Source of the DNA: Herbaspirillum sp. ASV7
GTDB taxonomy: Bacteria > Pseudomonadota > Gammaproteobacteria > Burkholderiales > Burkholderiaceae_D
DNA: 64,000 bases
NCBI RefSeq assembly: GCF_016429215.1
Contig: NZ_JAELUH010000001.1
Location: 1 to 64,000 of the forward strand
Direction: 5' to 3'
Below the pieces are notes generated by a model that saw only the letters and a program-made list of their open reading frames with translations, ran no database searches and had not been told where the DNA came from. A program made the position numbers and the translations under genes. Shown piece after piece: positions 1 through 8,727 of the stretch. How positions within the stretch are numbered: position 1 is the stretch's first letter; each line of letters opens with the position of its first letter.

Positions 1-493
1 GCACCGGACCGAGGATGGCGGTAGCGCCGAACATGGCATTGCCCACCGGCTGCTGCGCGCGCGGCAGGCGCGTGGCGATGATGGTCATGGCCGTGGGGAT
101 CAGCGCGCCGCCGGTAAAGCCCTGGCCGACGCGTCCCACGATCATCATCGGCAGCGACGTCGACAGCCCGCACAGCACCGAGAACAGCGTGAACAGGGTG
201 GCCGCCGTGAGCAATAGCACGCGCAGGCCCAGCAGGCGTTCCAGCCAGGCCGACATGGGGATGATGACGATCTCGGCCACCAGGTAGGCGGTGGCGATCC
301 AGGTGCCCTCGGTACCGGAGGCGCCGATCTCGCCCTGGATGGTCGGCAGCGAGGAGTTGACGATGGAAATGTCCAGCGTGGCCATGAGCGCACCGAGGGT
401 GCCGGCTGCCACCGCCAGCCAGGCAGCGGCATCGGCCTTCTCGCCGGCAGGCTTCACGAGCGCCTGTGGTCTGGCGGGAGCGGCGCTGCTCAC
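1..493 (-). CDS. emrB: EmrB/QacA-type MFS drug exporter (DHA2), 3' end outside window
   Basis: Inner-membrane proton-driven exporter subunit of a tripartite EmrAB-type efflux pump. Only the first ~164 codons are present. The translation shows a hydrophilic N-terminus, then membrane helices with the family hallmarks LDISIVNSSLPTI and GRVGQGFTGGALIP (helix 5 motif C-like region). The start is a GTG whose GTGA overlaps the stop of the upstream membrane-fusion gene by 4 nt, indicating translational coupling. Its partners are the emrA-like gene and the divergent MarR regulator. The substrate cannot be read from the sequence. Family assignment is secure; the specific name is by analogy. Confidence 0.9.
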   Translation of the reverse strand, partial: MSSAAPARPQALVKPAGEKADAAAWLAVAAGTLGALMATLDISIVNSSLPTIQGEIGASGTEGTWIATAYLVAEIVIIPMSAWLERLLGLRVLLLTAATLFTLFSVLCGLSTSLPMMIVGRVGQGFTGGALIPTAMTIIATRLPRAQQPVGNAMFGATAILGPV

Positions 494-1683
494 GGCGACT
501 CCTTGCCCGCAGTCTTGCCGGTAGCGTTGGCTTCGCTGTTGCGCTCACGTTGTGCGCGCAATTCATCCTTGGCGGCGATGGTATTGACTTCCACGGTCAC
601 CGACAGGCCGGCCACGAAGACGCGGGTGTCCTCGGGTGAGGCATCGATGGCGATGCGCACCGGCACGCGCTGGACGATCTTGGTGAAGTTGCCGGTGGCA
701 TTCTGCGGTGGCAGCAGCGAGAACTGTGCACCGGTGCCGGGGGCGATGCTCTCCACGTGCCCCGGGAATTCCACGCCCGGCAAGGCGTCCACCTTGACCA
801 CGGCGGGCTGGCCGATGCGCATGATGCCGATCTGCGTTTCCTTGTAGTTGGCGGTGACGTAAAAGCGGGTCGGCACCACCGTCATCATGCGTGTGCCGGC
901 GGCGACGTATTGGCCGACGCGCACCTGCTTGTCGCCGATGCGGCCATCGACGCTGGCCCGCACCTCGGTGGAACCAAGGTTGACGCTGGCGGCATCGAAT
1001 TGCGCGCGGGCGGTCTCGCCCTGGGCCTGGGCCTGGCGCACCTGGGCCTGGATCGAACGCACGCGCAGCTGTGCCGCTTCCAGCGCGGCACGGCGGGCGG
1101 CGACGGTGGTGCGGGACTGGGCCTGCTGGTTGCGCAGCGTGGTCAGGCGTTCGCGGGTCTCGGCGCCGGAGGCGGCCAGCGGGGTGTAGCGCTCCACTTC
1201 GCTGCTGGCGAAACGGGCGTCTTCCTCGGCGGCAGCCAGTTGGGCGCGGGCCTGGTCGATGGCGGCCTGTTGTTCGGCCAGCTGCGCACGGGCGGCTTCC
1301 TCGCTGGCGGCGGCGGCATCGATCTGGGCCTTGGCTTGCGCGGCCTGGGCCGAGTAGTCACGGGCGTCGATACGCACCAGGGGCTGACCGGCCTTGACGA
1401 TCTGGTTGTCGGCCACCAGCACCTGGTCCACGTAACCCGATACCTTGGGCGATACCGTGACGCTGTCGGCATAGACGAAGGCGTCGTTGGTGCTTTCCAG
1501 GTACTTGCCGCGGAACTGGTAGTAGAGGATCCAGGACGCCACGATCACCAGCACCACCACCATCAGGGTGCGCAGGATGAGGCGGGCGCGTGGGCTCATG
1601 CGTTTCCTGGGGGCATCGGCCGGGGCGTTCTGGCCGGCTTGCGCGGTGGCGGCATCATTGTTGGCGGGTGTGGCGTCTGTCAT
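490..1683 (-). CDS. emrA: EmrA-type membrane fusion protein (HlyD family)
   Basis: Periplasmic adaptor linking the EmrB-like exporter to an outer-membrane channel. Around residues 38-58 there is a single N-terminal membrane anchor, followed by the beta-barrel/lipoyl half-motif (VSPKVSGYVDQVLV), a long Ala/Gln-rich alpha-helical hairpin and the second lipoyl half with DGRIGDKQVRVGQYV. About 397 residues, normal for the family. I chose the ATG preceded by AGGA with an 8-nt spacer; an upstream in-frame TTG would add 14 residues but lacks a good ribosome site. It forms an operon with emrB (4-nt overlap) and is divergent from the marR gene, whose palindromic operator lies in the shared promoter. 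Confidence 0.92.
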   Translation of the reverse strand: MTDATPANNDAATAQAGQNAPADAPRKRMSPRARLILRTLMVVVLVIVASWILYYQFRGKYLESTNDAFVYADSVTVSPKVSGYVDQVLVADNQIVKAGQPLVRIDARDYSAQAAQAKAQIDAAAASEEAARAQLAEQQAAIDQARAQLAAAEEDARFASSEVERYTPLAASGAETRERLTTLRNQQAQSRTTVAARRAALEAAQLRVRSIQAQVRQAQAQGETARAQFDAASVNLGSTEVRASVDGRIGDKQVRVGQYVAAGTRMMTVVPTRFYVTANYKETQIGIMRIGQPAVVKVDALPGVEFPGHVESIAPGTGAQFSLLPPQNATGNFTKIVQRVPVRIAIDASPEDTRVFVAGLSVTVEVNTIAAKDELRAQRERNSEANATGKTAGKESP

Positions 1684-1746
1684 CTTTTTTGTCCTAATAT
1701 CGGGGAGAGGGTTGATTTCGTTCAACGACCGATGAAATTAATGAGG

Positions 1747-1763
1747 TACCATATGATATGGTA
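1747..1763. promoter_or_regulatory. Palindromic operator, probably for the adjacent MarR regulator
   Basis: A perfect 8-bp inverted repeat around one central base (TACCATAT-G-ATATGGTA) in the divergent promoter between emrA and marR. Size and symmetry suit a MarR dimer. It overlaps an upstream in-frame ATG of marR, which argues that the regulator starts further downstream. Binding is inferred. Confidence 0.6.
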
Positions 1764-1775
1764 TCTGGAAAAAAC

Positions 1776-2297
1776 ATGTCTACAGGCTTTACACACGATC
1801 ACACCCAGGCCGCCGAGGCCTTGCGCGACTTTTACCTGCGCTCGCACCGGGCGCTGGACAAGTTGATGAGCGCCGAAGGCTCATCGCTGGCGCGCACCAA
1901 GATCCTGGGTCACATCGAGCGCAACAGTCCGGTCCGCTCGACCGACCTGGCAGCGGCCTTCGGCTTCGCGCCGCGCACCATCACCGAAGCAGTGGATGCG
2001 CTGGAGCGTGACGGCCTGGTGGTACGCAGCAGCGACAGTAGCGACCGCCGCGTCAAGCACATCGCTTTGACCGCGCTGGGCCAGGAAGTGCTGCGCTCGA
2101 CGGAGCCGCTGCGCAAGAGCTTCCTCGAAGGATTGTTTTCGGCGATAACGACGGAGGAAACCCTGGTACTGACGCAGGTGCTAGGCAAGCTCAACGGCCG
2201 CCTGGCCAAGCTGGAGCAGGACTATTCGGAAGCGGCGCCGGTGGCCGCCGGCACGGTGAAGGGAAAGCGGGGACGCAAGAAGGACAGCGAGGATTGA
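1776..2297 (+). CDS. MarR family transcriptional regulator
   Basis: Winged-helix dimeric repressor of 173 residues. The core reads HIERNSPVRSTDLAAAFGFAPRTITEAVDALERDGLV, the MarR recognition-helix region, followed by the wing SSDSSDRRVKHIALT (the conserved D-x-R-D/R-R wing). The C-terminus is basic (GKRGRKK). I prefer the second ATG because GGA sits 6 nt before it, while the first ATG at 1758 lies inside the palindromic operator. Divergent from emrAB, so it very likely represses that pump and itself, and is relieved by a pump substrate, as in the EmrR/MprA paradigm. The ligand is unknown. Confidence 0.92.
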   Translation: MSTGFTHDHTQAAEALRDFYLRSHRALDKLMSAEGSSLARTKILGHIERNSPVRSTDLAAAFGFAPRTITEAVDALERDGLVVRSSDSSDRRVKHIALTALGQEVLRSTEPLRKSFLEGLFSAITTEETLVLTQVLGKLNGRLAKLEQDYSEAAPVAAGTVKGKRGRKKDSED

Positions 2298-2310
2298 TGC
2301 GCAGGTGATA

Positions 2311-2337
2311 TCGCCAGCGTTGCACCAACGCTGGCGA
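2311..2337. terminator. Strong hairpin between convergent genes
   Basis: A perfect 12-bp stem (TCGCCAGCGTTG / CAACGCTGGCGA) with a 3-nt loop, between the marR stop and the convergent aminopeptidase stop. There is no T-tract on either side, so termination is probable rather than certain. Confidence 0.55.
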
Positions 2338-2361
2338 ACCGGGACAGCAAAAGCTCAGCGA

Positions 2362-3396
<1,035 letters not shown>

Positions 3397-3406
3397 TCAA
3401 GATCCT

Positions 3407-3868
3407 TCATTCGACCACGAGTTCCGGATTGTTCTTCACTTCATTGAGGACGAAGAAGGACCGCAACTGACGCACGCCCGGCAGGCGCAACAGCGTATTG
3501 GCATGCAAGCGGTTGAAGGCCTGCAGGTCCTTCACGCGCAGCTTGATCCAGTAGTCGAACTCGCCGGCCAGCAGCAGGCACTCCTGCACGGCGGCGATCT
3601 CGCGCACCGCCTTCTCGAACTCGGCGAAGCTCTCCGGCGTGGAACGATCCAGCACCACACCCACCGTCACCAGTACCGGCAGGCCCAGTTTCTCGGGATC
3701 GAGGATGGCGCGTACCTCCTTCACATAGCCCTCGTCCATGAGGCGCCGGGTGTGGTTCCAGCAGGCCGTGGCGCTCATGCCCAGCTTCTTGGCCAGCTCG
3801 GCGTTGCCGATGCGGCCGTCCTTCTGCAGCGCCTTGAGGATGCGCTTGTCCATGCGATCGAGGCTCAT
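3407..3868 (-). CDS. acdR: Lrp/AsnC regulator AcdR of ACC deaminase
   Basis: A 153-residue Lrp-type regulator. The N-terminal helix-turn-helix spans roughly residues 8-50 (DKRILKALQKDGRIGNAELA, then CWNHTRRLMDEGYV), followed by a RAM/ACT ligand domain ending FFVLNEVKNNPELVVE. The frame stays open much further upstream, but that part is antisense to acdS; I chose the ATG giving MSLDRMDK, the normal Lrp start. It is transcribed divergently from acdS, the arrangement known for acdR-acdS in Pseudomonas putida UW4 and Burkholderia, where the Lrp protein activates acdS. The ligand cannot be read from the sequence. Confidence 0.9.
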   Translation of the reverse strand: MSLDRMDKRILKALQKDGRIGNAELAKKLGMSATACWNHTRRLMDEGYVKEVRAILDPEKLGLPVLVTVGVVLDRSTPESFAEFEKAVREIAAVQECLLLAGEFDYWIKLRVKDLQAFNRLHANTLLRLPGVRQLRSFFVLNEVKNNPELVVE

Positions 3869-3926
3869 GATGATTATTCCGAATATCCGATCATTATTGA
3901 AATATCCTAAACACCAATCTTGAATT

Positions 3927-3952
3927 GGCAATTTATTGATCTCAATAATGCC
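3927..3952. promoter_or_regulatory. Candidate AcdR (Lrp) operator with overlapping FNR-like half
   Basis: AT-rich inverted repeat in the acdR/acdS divergent promoter: core TTATTGA-TC-TCAATAA, flanked by GGCA and TGCC with a 2-nt offset. The base composition is far more AT-rich than the surroundings. TTGATCTCAATAAT inside it matches the FNR consensus at 8 of 10 positions. Lrp, FNR and CRP sites are described in the acdS promoter of P. putida UW4; here the assignment is inferred. Confidence 0.45.
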
Positions 3953-4055
3953 ATAAATTCGGAAGCACGATTTTAATGGCCAGGCGTAAAGTTGATCCCG
4001 GCGATTCGATGTGAATCGGACCATTTTCGACAATCCACCTGAACCGGAGCATCCC

Positions 4056-5123
4056 ATGCTGGCACTCGACAAACTCTTCCCGCGCAAGACGCTGGGCTTC
4101 TTCCCCTCCCCCATCCACAAGCTGGAGCGCCTGTCGGCCATGCTGGGCGTAGAGATCTGGGCCAAGCGCGATGACGTCTCCTCGGGCCTGGCCTTCGGCG
4201 GCAACAAGATCCGTAAGCTGGAGTGGCTGGTGGCCGACGCGCTGGCCAAGGGCTGCGACACGCTGGTCTCTATCGGCAACATCCAGTCCAACCATACGCG
4301 CCAGGTGTGCGCAGCGGCCGCCGCCGTGGGCATGAAGTCCTACACCGTGCAGGAAACCTGGCTGGAGTGGGATGACCCGGTCTACGACAAGGTCGGCAAC
4401 ATCCTCCTGACCCGCATCATGGGCGGCAATCCCATCATGGGCGGCTACGGCTACTCCACCACCGAGAAGGACACCTGGGCCAAGGCGCTGGAAGAAGTAC
4501 GCGCCAAGGGCGGCAAGCCCTACCCGATTCCGGCCGGCGCCTCCGACCACCCGCTGGGCGGCCTGGGCTATGCCAACTTCGCCGATGAAGTGGCGATGCA
4601 GGAAGAGCAGCTGGGCATCTTCTTCGACAACATCGTGGTGGCGACCTGCACCGGCTCCACCCAGGCCGGCATGGTGGTCGGTTTTGCCGCACAGCAGAAG
4701 CGCCGCCGCGTCATCGGCATCGATACCGCCGACGACGAAGCCATGACCCGCCGCGCCGTCACCAAGATCGCCAACGACACCTGTGAACTGATCGCCTCCA
4801 AGGGTGGCCAGCGCGTGGTGGTGCGCGATGCCGACATCGAGATCATCCCCGACTACAGCGGCCCGGCCTATGGCCTGCCGAGCGAACAGACCATCGCTGC
4901 CATCCGCACCGCGGCCGAGATGGAGGCGATGCTGACCGATCCTGTCTACGAAGGAAAATCCATCGACGGCCTCATCGACATGGCCAAGAAGGGCCACTTC
5001 AAGGGCCAGCGCGTGCTGTACGCCCACCTCGGTGGCGCACCGGCCCTGAACGCCTACTACAAGGCCTTCGAAGATCCGGAAAACCTGACCAAGCTGGCCC
5101 GCGAAGCCCGCTACAAGGAATGA
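4056..5123 (+). CDS. acdS: 1-aminocyclopropane-1-carboxylate deaminase
   Basis: PLP enzyme opening ACC, the ethylene precursor, to 2-oxobutyrate and ammonia. 355 residues, slightly longer than the usual ~338. The PLP lysine is Lys51 in [10 protein letters not shown]. Two residues that separate true ACC deaminases from D-cysteine desulfhydrases are conserved: Tyr298-Glu299 in DPVYEGKS, and Leu325 in YAHLGG (desulfhydrases typically carry Ser/Thr there). SDHPLGGLG and [13 protein letters not shown] are also typical. The start ATG has GGAG 6 nt upstream; an earlier ATG at 4011 lacks a ribosome site. Divergent from acdR, with which it forms the standard regulon. Supports a plant-associated lifestyle. 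Confidence 0.92.
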   Translation: MLALDKLFPRKTLGFFPSPIHKLERLSAMLGVEIWAKRDDVSSGLAFGGNKIRKLEWLVADALAKGCDTLVSIGNIQSNHTRQVCAAAAAVGMKSYTVQETWLEWDDPVYDKVGNILLTRIMGGNPIMGGYGYSTTEKDTWAKALEEVRAKGGKPYPIPAGASDHPLGGLGYANFADEVAMQEEQLGIFFDNIVVATCTGSTQAGMVVGFAAQQKRRRVIGIDTADDEAMTRRAVTKIANDTCELIASKGGQRVVVRDADIEIIPDYSGPAYGLPSEQTIAAIRTAAEMEAMLTDPVYEGKSIDGLIDMAKKGHFKGQRVLYAHLGGAPALNAYYKAFEDPENLTKLAREARYKE

Positions 5124-5150
5124 CGCAAGTTCGCTAGCTGCCGCAAAGCC

Positions 5151-5180
5151 AAGCCCGGCCTGCCTGTGCAGGCCGGGCTT
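5151..5180 (+). terminator. acdS terminator hairpin
   Basis: A perfect 13-bp stem (AAGCCCGGCCTGC / GCAGGCCGGGCTT) with a CTGT loop, 27 nt after the acdS stop. The downstream T-content is modest (GTATCCTTT). Confidence 0.75.
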
Positions 5181-5210
5181 GTATCCTTTGGGCGTCATGA
5201 GACGTTGCGC

Positions 5211-5224
5211 TTGATCGGCATCAA
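5211..5224 (+). promoter_or_regulatory. FNR box of ompW (perfect consensus)
   Basis: TTGATCGGCATCAA matches TTGAT-N4-ATCAA at all ten positions. TACCTT at 5247-5252 is a -10-like hexamer at the spacing expected if the box is centred at -41.5 of a class II promoter, placing the start near 5259 and giving a short leader to the GTG of ompW. OmpW is a known FNR target in enterobacteria. Confidence 0.8.
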
Positions 5225-5282
5225 AGCCCGTCGGCGCGTTCACGCGTACCTTTCGTGCATTCTCACTCGACAGGTAAAAACC

Positions 5283-5906
5283 GTGAAAAAAATCGTCACC
5301 CTCACCGCCGCCGTGGCGGCCCTCGCTTCGTCCTTCGCTGCTCCCGTGTTCGCCCAGGAAGCCCAGAGCCCCTGGCTGCTGCGCGTGCGCGCCGTCAGCC
5401 TGAATCCGGACAACAAGTCCGACCAGATCGGTGGCACCGGCGCATCGGATCGCCTGACGATCAACTCGAAGATGATCCCCGAGTTCGACATCAGCTACTT
5501 CTTCACCCCGAACATCTCGGCCGAGCTGGTGCTGACCGTTCCGCAAAAGCAGGACGTGCGCCTGGACGGCAACACCATCGGCAGCTTCAAGCACCTGCCG
5601 CCGACCCTGACGGTGCAATACCACTTCATGCCTGAAGCCGCCTTCAGCCCCTACGTCGGCGCCGGTATCAACTACACCCGCATCTCCAGCGTGGACCTGC
5701 CCAATGGCCTGCAACTGGACAACAACAGCATCGGCGGCGCCCTGCAGTTCGGCGCCGACTACAAGATCGACAAGAACTGGCTGATCAACTTCGACGTCAA
5801 GAAGGTCCAGATCTCCAGCGACGTGAAGAACGCTTCCGGCGTGAAGGTCAGCAACGTGCGGATCGACCCGTGGCTGATCGGTGTTGGCGTGGGCTACCGC
5901 TTCTAA
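5283..5906 (+). CDS. ompW: OmpW family outer membrane protein
   Basis: Eight-stranded outer-membrane beta-barrel of 207 residues. A signal peptide of about 24 residues ends at PVFA before QEAQ. The mature part shows the OmpW pattern: SPWLLRVRAVSLNPDN, FFTPNISAELVL, TVQYHFMPEAAFSPYVGAGINYT and the C-terminal WLIGVGVGYRF with terminal Phe for Bam recognition. The GTG start has AGG 8 nt upstream and begins a clean VKKIVTLTAA signal; the frame is open earlier only through the terminator hairpin. A perfect FNR box upstream suggests induction at low oxygen. Probably a channel for small hydrophobic compounds, by family. Confidence 0.92.
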   Translation: MKKIVTLTAAVAALASSFAAPVFAQEAQSPWLLRVRAVSLNPDNKSDQIGGTGASDRLTINSKMIPEFDISYFFTPNISAELVLTVPQKQDVRLDGNTIGSFKHLPPTLTVQYHFMPEAAFSPYVGAGINYTRISSVDLPNGLQLDNNSIGGALQFGADYKIDKNWLINFDVKKVQISSDVKNASGVKVSNVRIDPWLIGVGVGYRF

Positions 5907-5930
5907 GGTATCCTTGCCGCACCCAAACGG

Positions 5931-5970
5931 CGCGATCCGTCATCCCTGATGACTGGTCGCGTTGTTTTTT
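5931..5970 (+). terminator. ompW intrinsic terminator
   Basis: Stem CGCGATCCGTCAT / ATGACTGGTCGCG with one mismatch and one G-U pair, loop CCCTG, followed by TTGTTTTTT. Confidence 0.8.
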
Positions 5971-6099
5971 GGGATCAGCGCAAGCGCCCCAGCTCGCCGC
6001 CACCCGCCATCCGCCAACGGCTACCTGATGCGCTCGCAGGAGCTTCAGATGCGGCATGCTCCCCCGCCCACCGTTCCACCGTATGAAGAGGTAAATCCG

Positions 6100-7221
6100 A
6101 TGTCCTCGACTTCGCCTACCAGCAATATCCCGGTCGCCCCCGGCGCCCCCATGCCCCACCGCAAGGTGATCCGTTCCTGGGTCATTCCCATCAGCCAGCG
6201 CAGCACCGCCATCGCCCTGCTGCTCTCGGCCATCGACTTCGGCCTGTTCGGCGCCAGCCTGGCCGCCATCATCTGGGCCCCCTGGCTGCTGGCCAAGATC
6301 GCCCTGGGGGTGGTCAATGGCTTCATCATCGGCCGCCTGTTCATCCTCGGCCACGATGCCTGCCACCAGGCCTTCACACCGAACCGCAAGCTCAACACCT
6401 GGCTGGGTCGGCTGCTGTTCATGCCGTCGCTCACGCCCTATAGCCTGTGGGCCGTCGGTCACAACGTCGTGCATCACGGTTACACCAACCTGAAGGGTTT
6501 TGATTTCGTCTGGCAACCGCGTTCGCTGGAGGAATTCCAGGCCCTGCCGCGCTGGCGTCGCCAGGTAGAGCGCCTCTACCGCAGCGGCTTCGGTCCTGGC
6601 CTGTACTACATGATCGATATGTGGTGGAAGCGCATGTACTTCCCCTCAAAGAAGCAGATGCCGACCCGGCGCGCCGAATTCATGTGGGATGGTGCCCTGG
6701 TGACGGCCGTAGCCGCCGTCTGGATCGGCGGCCTGGCCTGGGCGGCACAGTCCACCGGACAATCCTTCTGGACCCTGCTGGTGACCGGTTTCGTGATCCC
6801 CATCCTGTTCTGGAAGGCCATGATCGGCTTCGTGGTGTATGTCCACCATACCCATACCTCGGTGGCCTGGTATGAAGACAAGATCACCTGGGCCGCAGCA
6901 CAACCCTTCGTGTCCACCACCGTGCACCTGACCTTCAGCCGTGGTTGGGGCGCCCTGCTGCATCACATCATGGAGCACACCGCACACCACGTGGACATGA
7001 GCGTGCCGCTGTATCGTCTCAAGCAGGCCCAGAAGAAGCTGGAAACCATGCTGCCCGGCCGCATCGTGATCCAGCGCTTCTCCTGGCGCTGGTACTTCGA
7101 CACCGCACGTCGCTGCAAGCTGTATGACTTCAAGCGCCTGTGCTGGACCGACTACCGTGGCCGCCCCACCAGCACGCCGCTGCCGCTGCCTGAAGTTTGC
7201 CGCGCCACGGCTGAAGCCTGA
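6100..7221 (+). CDS. Membrane fatty acid desaturase
   Basis: Di-iron, O2-dependent acyl desaturase of 373 residues with four likely membrane helices. The three histidine boxes are intact: HDACH (85-89), HNVVHH (121-126) and HTAHH (293-297). Overall it resembles the bacterial DesA/omega-6-type group (FA_desaturase family). The start is the ATG with GAAGAGG 8 nt upstream; the earlier in-frame ATG (5962) sits next to the ompW terminator. It lies alone between ompW and fnr. Its need for oxygen makes the neighbourhood with the oxygen sensor notable, but no FNR site precedes it. The regiospecificity is not readable. Confidence 0.88.
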   Translation: MSSTSPTSNIPVAPGAPMPHRKVIRSWVIPISQRSTAIALLLSAIDFGLFGASLAAIIWAPWLLAKIALGVVNGFIIGRLFILGHDACHQAFTPNRKLNTWLGRLLFMPSLTPYSLWAVGHNVVHHGYTNLKGFDFVWQPRSLEEFQALPRWRRQVERLYRSGFGPGLYYMIDMWWKRMYFPSKKQMPTRRAEFMWDGALVTAVAAVWIGGLAWAAQSTGQSFWTLLVTGFVIPILFWKAMIGFVVYVHHTHTSVAWYEDKITWAAAQPFVSTTVHLTFSRGWGALLHHIMEHTAHHVDMSVPLYRLKQAQKKLETMLPGRIVIQRFSWRWYFDTARRCKLYDFKRLCWTDYRGRPTSTPLPLPEVCRATAEA

Positions 7222-7428
7222 ACCTGTCATCGGACAGAAATCAGCTGAAGTTTCAACAATAAGACGGTCGCATGGAAGGGCAATCGCGGGTCCCCGGTAA
7301 ACCCCGCGATACCGCCCACTTTCCCCCCATCAAGGCCGCTCCCCTCACCGCTTCCTCACACCTCCCCTGCCGGCAGTTGCCGAACGACACCAATCAGCGC
7401 AGGCAATCCGCAATTAATTTCGCGATGT

Positions 7429-7442
7429 TTGATCTGAGACAA
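7429..7442 (+). promoter_or_regulatory. Candidate FNR box before fnr
   Basis: TTGATCTGAGACAA matches the FNR consensus at 8 of 10 positions, 97 bp upstream of the fnr start, possible autoregulation. The rest of the 318-bp region 7222-7539 shows no gene; it also holds the palindrome listed next. Confidence 0.4.
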
Positions 7443-7497
7443 GAAATGCCGTCTGTTTCAGGAATATCGTGCCTCGTATCCCGTTGTGCAGACTTAA

Positions 7498-7514
7498 AAT
7501 CGAAGCATTCGATT
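7498..7514. promoter_or_regulatory. Palindrome upstream of fnr
   Basis: Perfect inverted repeat AATCGAA-GCA-TTCGATT, ending 25 bp before the fnr start codon. It is unlike an FNR site, so another regulator or an mRNA structure near the ribosome site is possible. Confidence 0.4.
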
Positions 7515-7539
7515 GCAACATGTCTGCCGGGAACTTCGT

Positions 7540-8379
7540 ATGAACCAGCCTTGCCACTCCTCGTCATCCGCATCGCCCGCCAACGGCGTCGCCAACCTGC
7601 CTCAATGTGCTTCCCTGACTGCCGCCCGTGAAGCCGCGGCCAGCTCAGCGCTGCGCAGCTGCACCGCCTGCGGCATGCACCAGCTGTGCCTGCCCATGGG
7701 GCTGGACGAATCCGACATGAAGCGCCTGGACAAGATCATCGGCCGTCGCAAGGTGGCGCGTGACGACTTCCTCTACCGCATCGGTGACCGTTTCACGGCC
7801 CTCTACGCGGTGCGTGTGGGCCACTTCAAGACCTACCAGGAAAACCTCGATGGCGACCGCCAGATCACCGGCTTCCAGATGCCCGGGGAATTGCTGGGCA
7901 TGGATGCCATCAGCACCGAGCATCATCAATGCGATGCGGTGGCCTTGCAGGACAGCGAAGTCTGCGAAATCCCCTTTGCCCGCCTGGAACAATTGTTCGG
8001 TCAGATTCCGAACCTGCTGCGTCACTTCCACCGCATCATGAGTCACGAGATCACCAGCGAACAGAACGTCATCATGTTGCTGGGGAACATGCGCGCCGAG
8101 CAGCGCTTCGCGGCTTTCCTGGTGAACCTGTCCTCGCGCTATGCGGCACGCGGCTACTCGTCCACCCGCTTCCAGTTGCGCATGACGCGCCAGGACGTGG
8201 GCAACTACCTGGGTCTGACCATCGAGAGCATCAGCCGCCTGATCTCCAAGTTCCGCAAGCAGGGCCTGCTGGCGGTGGAACAGCGCGATGTGGAAGTGGT
8301 GGACCTGCCCGCCCTCAAGCGCCTGGCCGCTGGCGTGGAAACCACCAGCGCGACAGCCACGGCACGCAGCGCCGGCTGA
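7540..8379 (+). CDS. fnr: Anaerobic regulator FNR (Crp/Fnr family, [4Fe-4S])
   Basis: Oxygen-sensing transcription factor of 279 residues. Cluster ligands are Cys41, Cys44 and Cys50 (CTACGMHQLC) plus Cys142 (VCEIPF), equivalent to E. coli Cys20/23/29/122. The cyclic-nucleotide-type beta roll (LYAVRVGHFKTY, QITGFQMPGELLGMDAI) is followed by the dimer helix and a helix-turn-helix with E229-S232-R233 in TIESISR, the E-x-x-S-R pattern that reads TTGAT half-sites. The ATG with GGGA upstream was chosen over an earlier ATG. Sites of this specificity precede ompW, ccoN and hemN in this window, so its regulon is largely local. Confidence 0.95.
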   Translation: MNQPCHSSSSASPANGVANLPQCASLTAAREAAASSALRSCTACGMHQLCLPMGLDESDMKRLDKIIGRRKVARDDFLYRIGDRFTALYAVRVGHFKTYQENLDGDRQITGFQMPGELLGMDAISTEHHQCDAVALQDSEVCEIPFARLEQLFGQIPNLLRHFHRIMSHEITSEQNVIMLLGNMRAEQRFAAFLVNLSSRYAARGYSSTRFQLRMTRQDVGNYLGLTIESISRLISKFRKQGLLAVEQRDVEVVDLPALKRLAAGVETTSATATARSAG

Positions 8380-8404
8380 ACCCTCTCACCTGGCGTAGCA
8401 CCCG

Positions 8405-8656
8405 CTACGCGAAATGACGCAGGCGCTCCTTGGGCAGCGCCCGTGTCAGCCGCACGGCCAGCAGGCCACAGACGGAAAAACTTCCCCAGAAACAGAAAAA
8501 TCCGATGGTGTAGGCGCCCAACGCCTGCAGGTCATGGCCGGTGGCCAGCGCCAGGTCGTCGGGATCGAATACGGAAAAGAACATGCCTTCGGCCGCGATG
8601 GCCATGAGGAACGCCATCCAGATCACGATGGCGATATTGCGTTGCTGTCTACGCAT
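8405..8656 (-). CDS. Small two-helix membrane protein at the end of the cco operon
   Basis: An 83-residue protein with two predicted membrane helices: IAIVIWMAFLMAIAAEGMFFSVF, and a second around GAYTIGFFCFWGSFSVCGLLAVRL. No family name recognised. The start chosen has GGAG 7 nt upstream. It is the last gene of the ccoN-O-Q-P-G-H array, 71 nt after ccoH and convergent with fnr; a 7-bp hairpin (GCGTAGC/GCTACGC at 8393-8410) lies over its stop. Context suggests a role in oxidase assembly or the membrane environment, but nothing in the sequence states it. Confidence 0.75.
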   Translation of the reverse strand: MRRQQRNIAIVIWMAFLMAIAAEGMFFSVFDPDDLALATGHDLQALGAYTIGFFCFWGSFSVCGLLAVRLTRALPKERLRHFA

Positions 8657-8727
8657 TGCTGTCTCCTTCACGTTGTTCATCCGTGGACTGCCGGTCTTTG
8701 GGCCGGCTTCTGGTTCAGCTTAGCGCA

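Noticed and set aside
4056-5123. D-cysteine desulfhydrase as the identity of the PLP enzyme
   Set aside because: Glu299 and Leu325 are the ACC deaminase residues, and the divergent gene is AcdR-like.
3942-5714. Long minus-strand reading frame across acdS and ompW
   Set aside because: It is the antisense shadow of two well-defined genes; composition is His/Gly/Val-rich with no domains.
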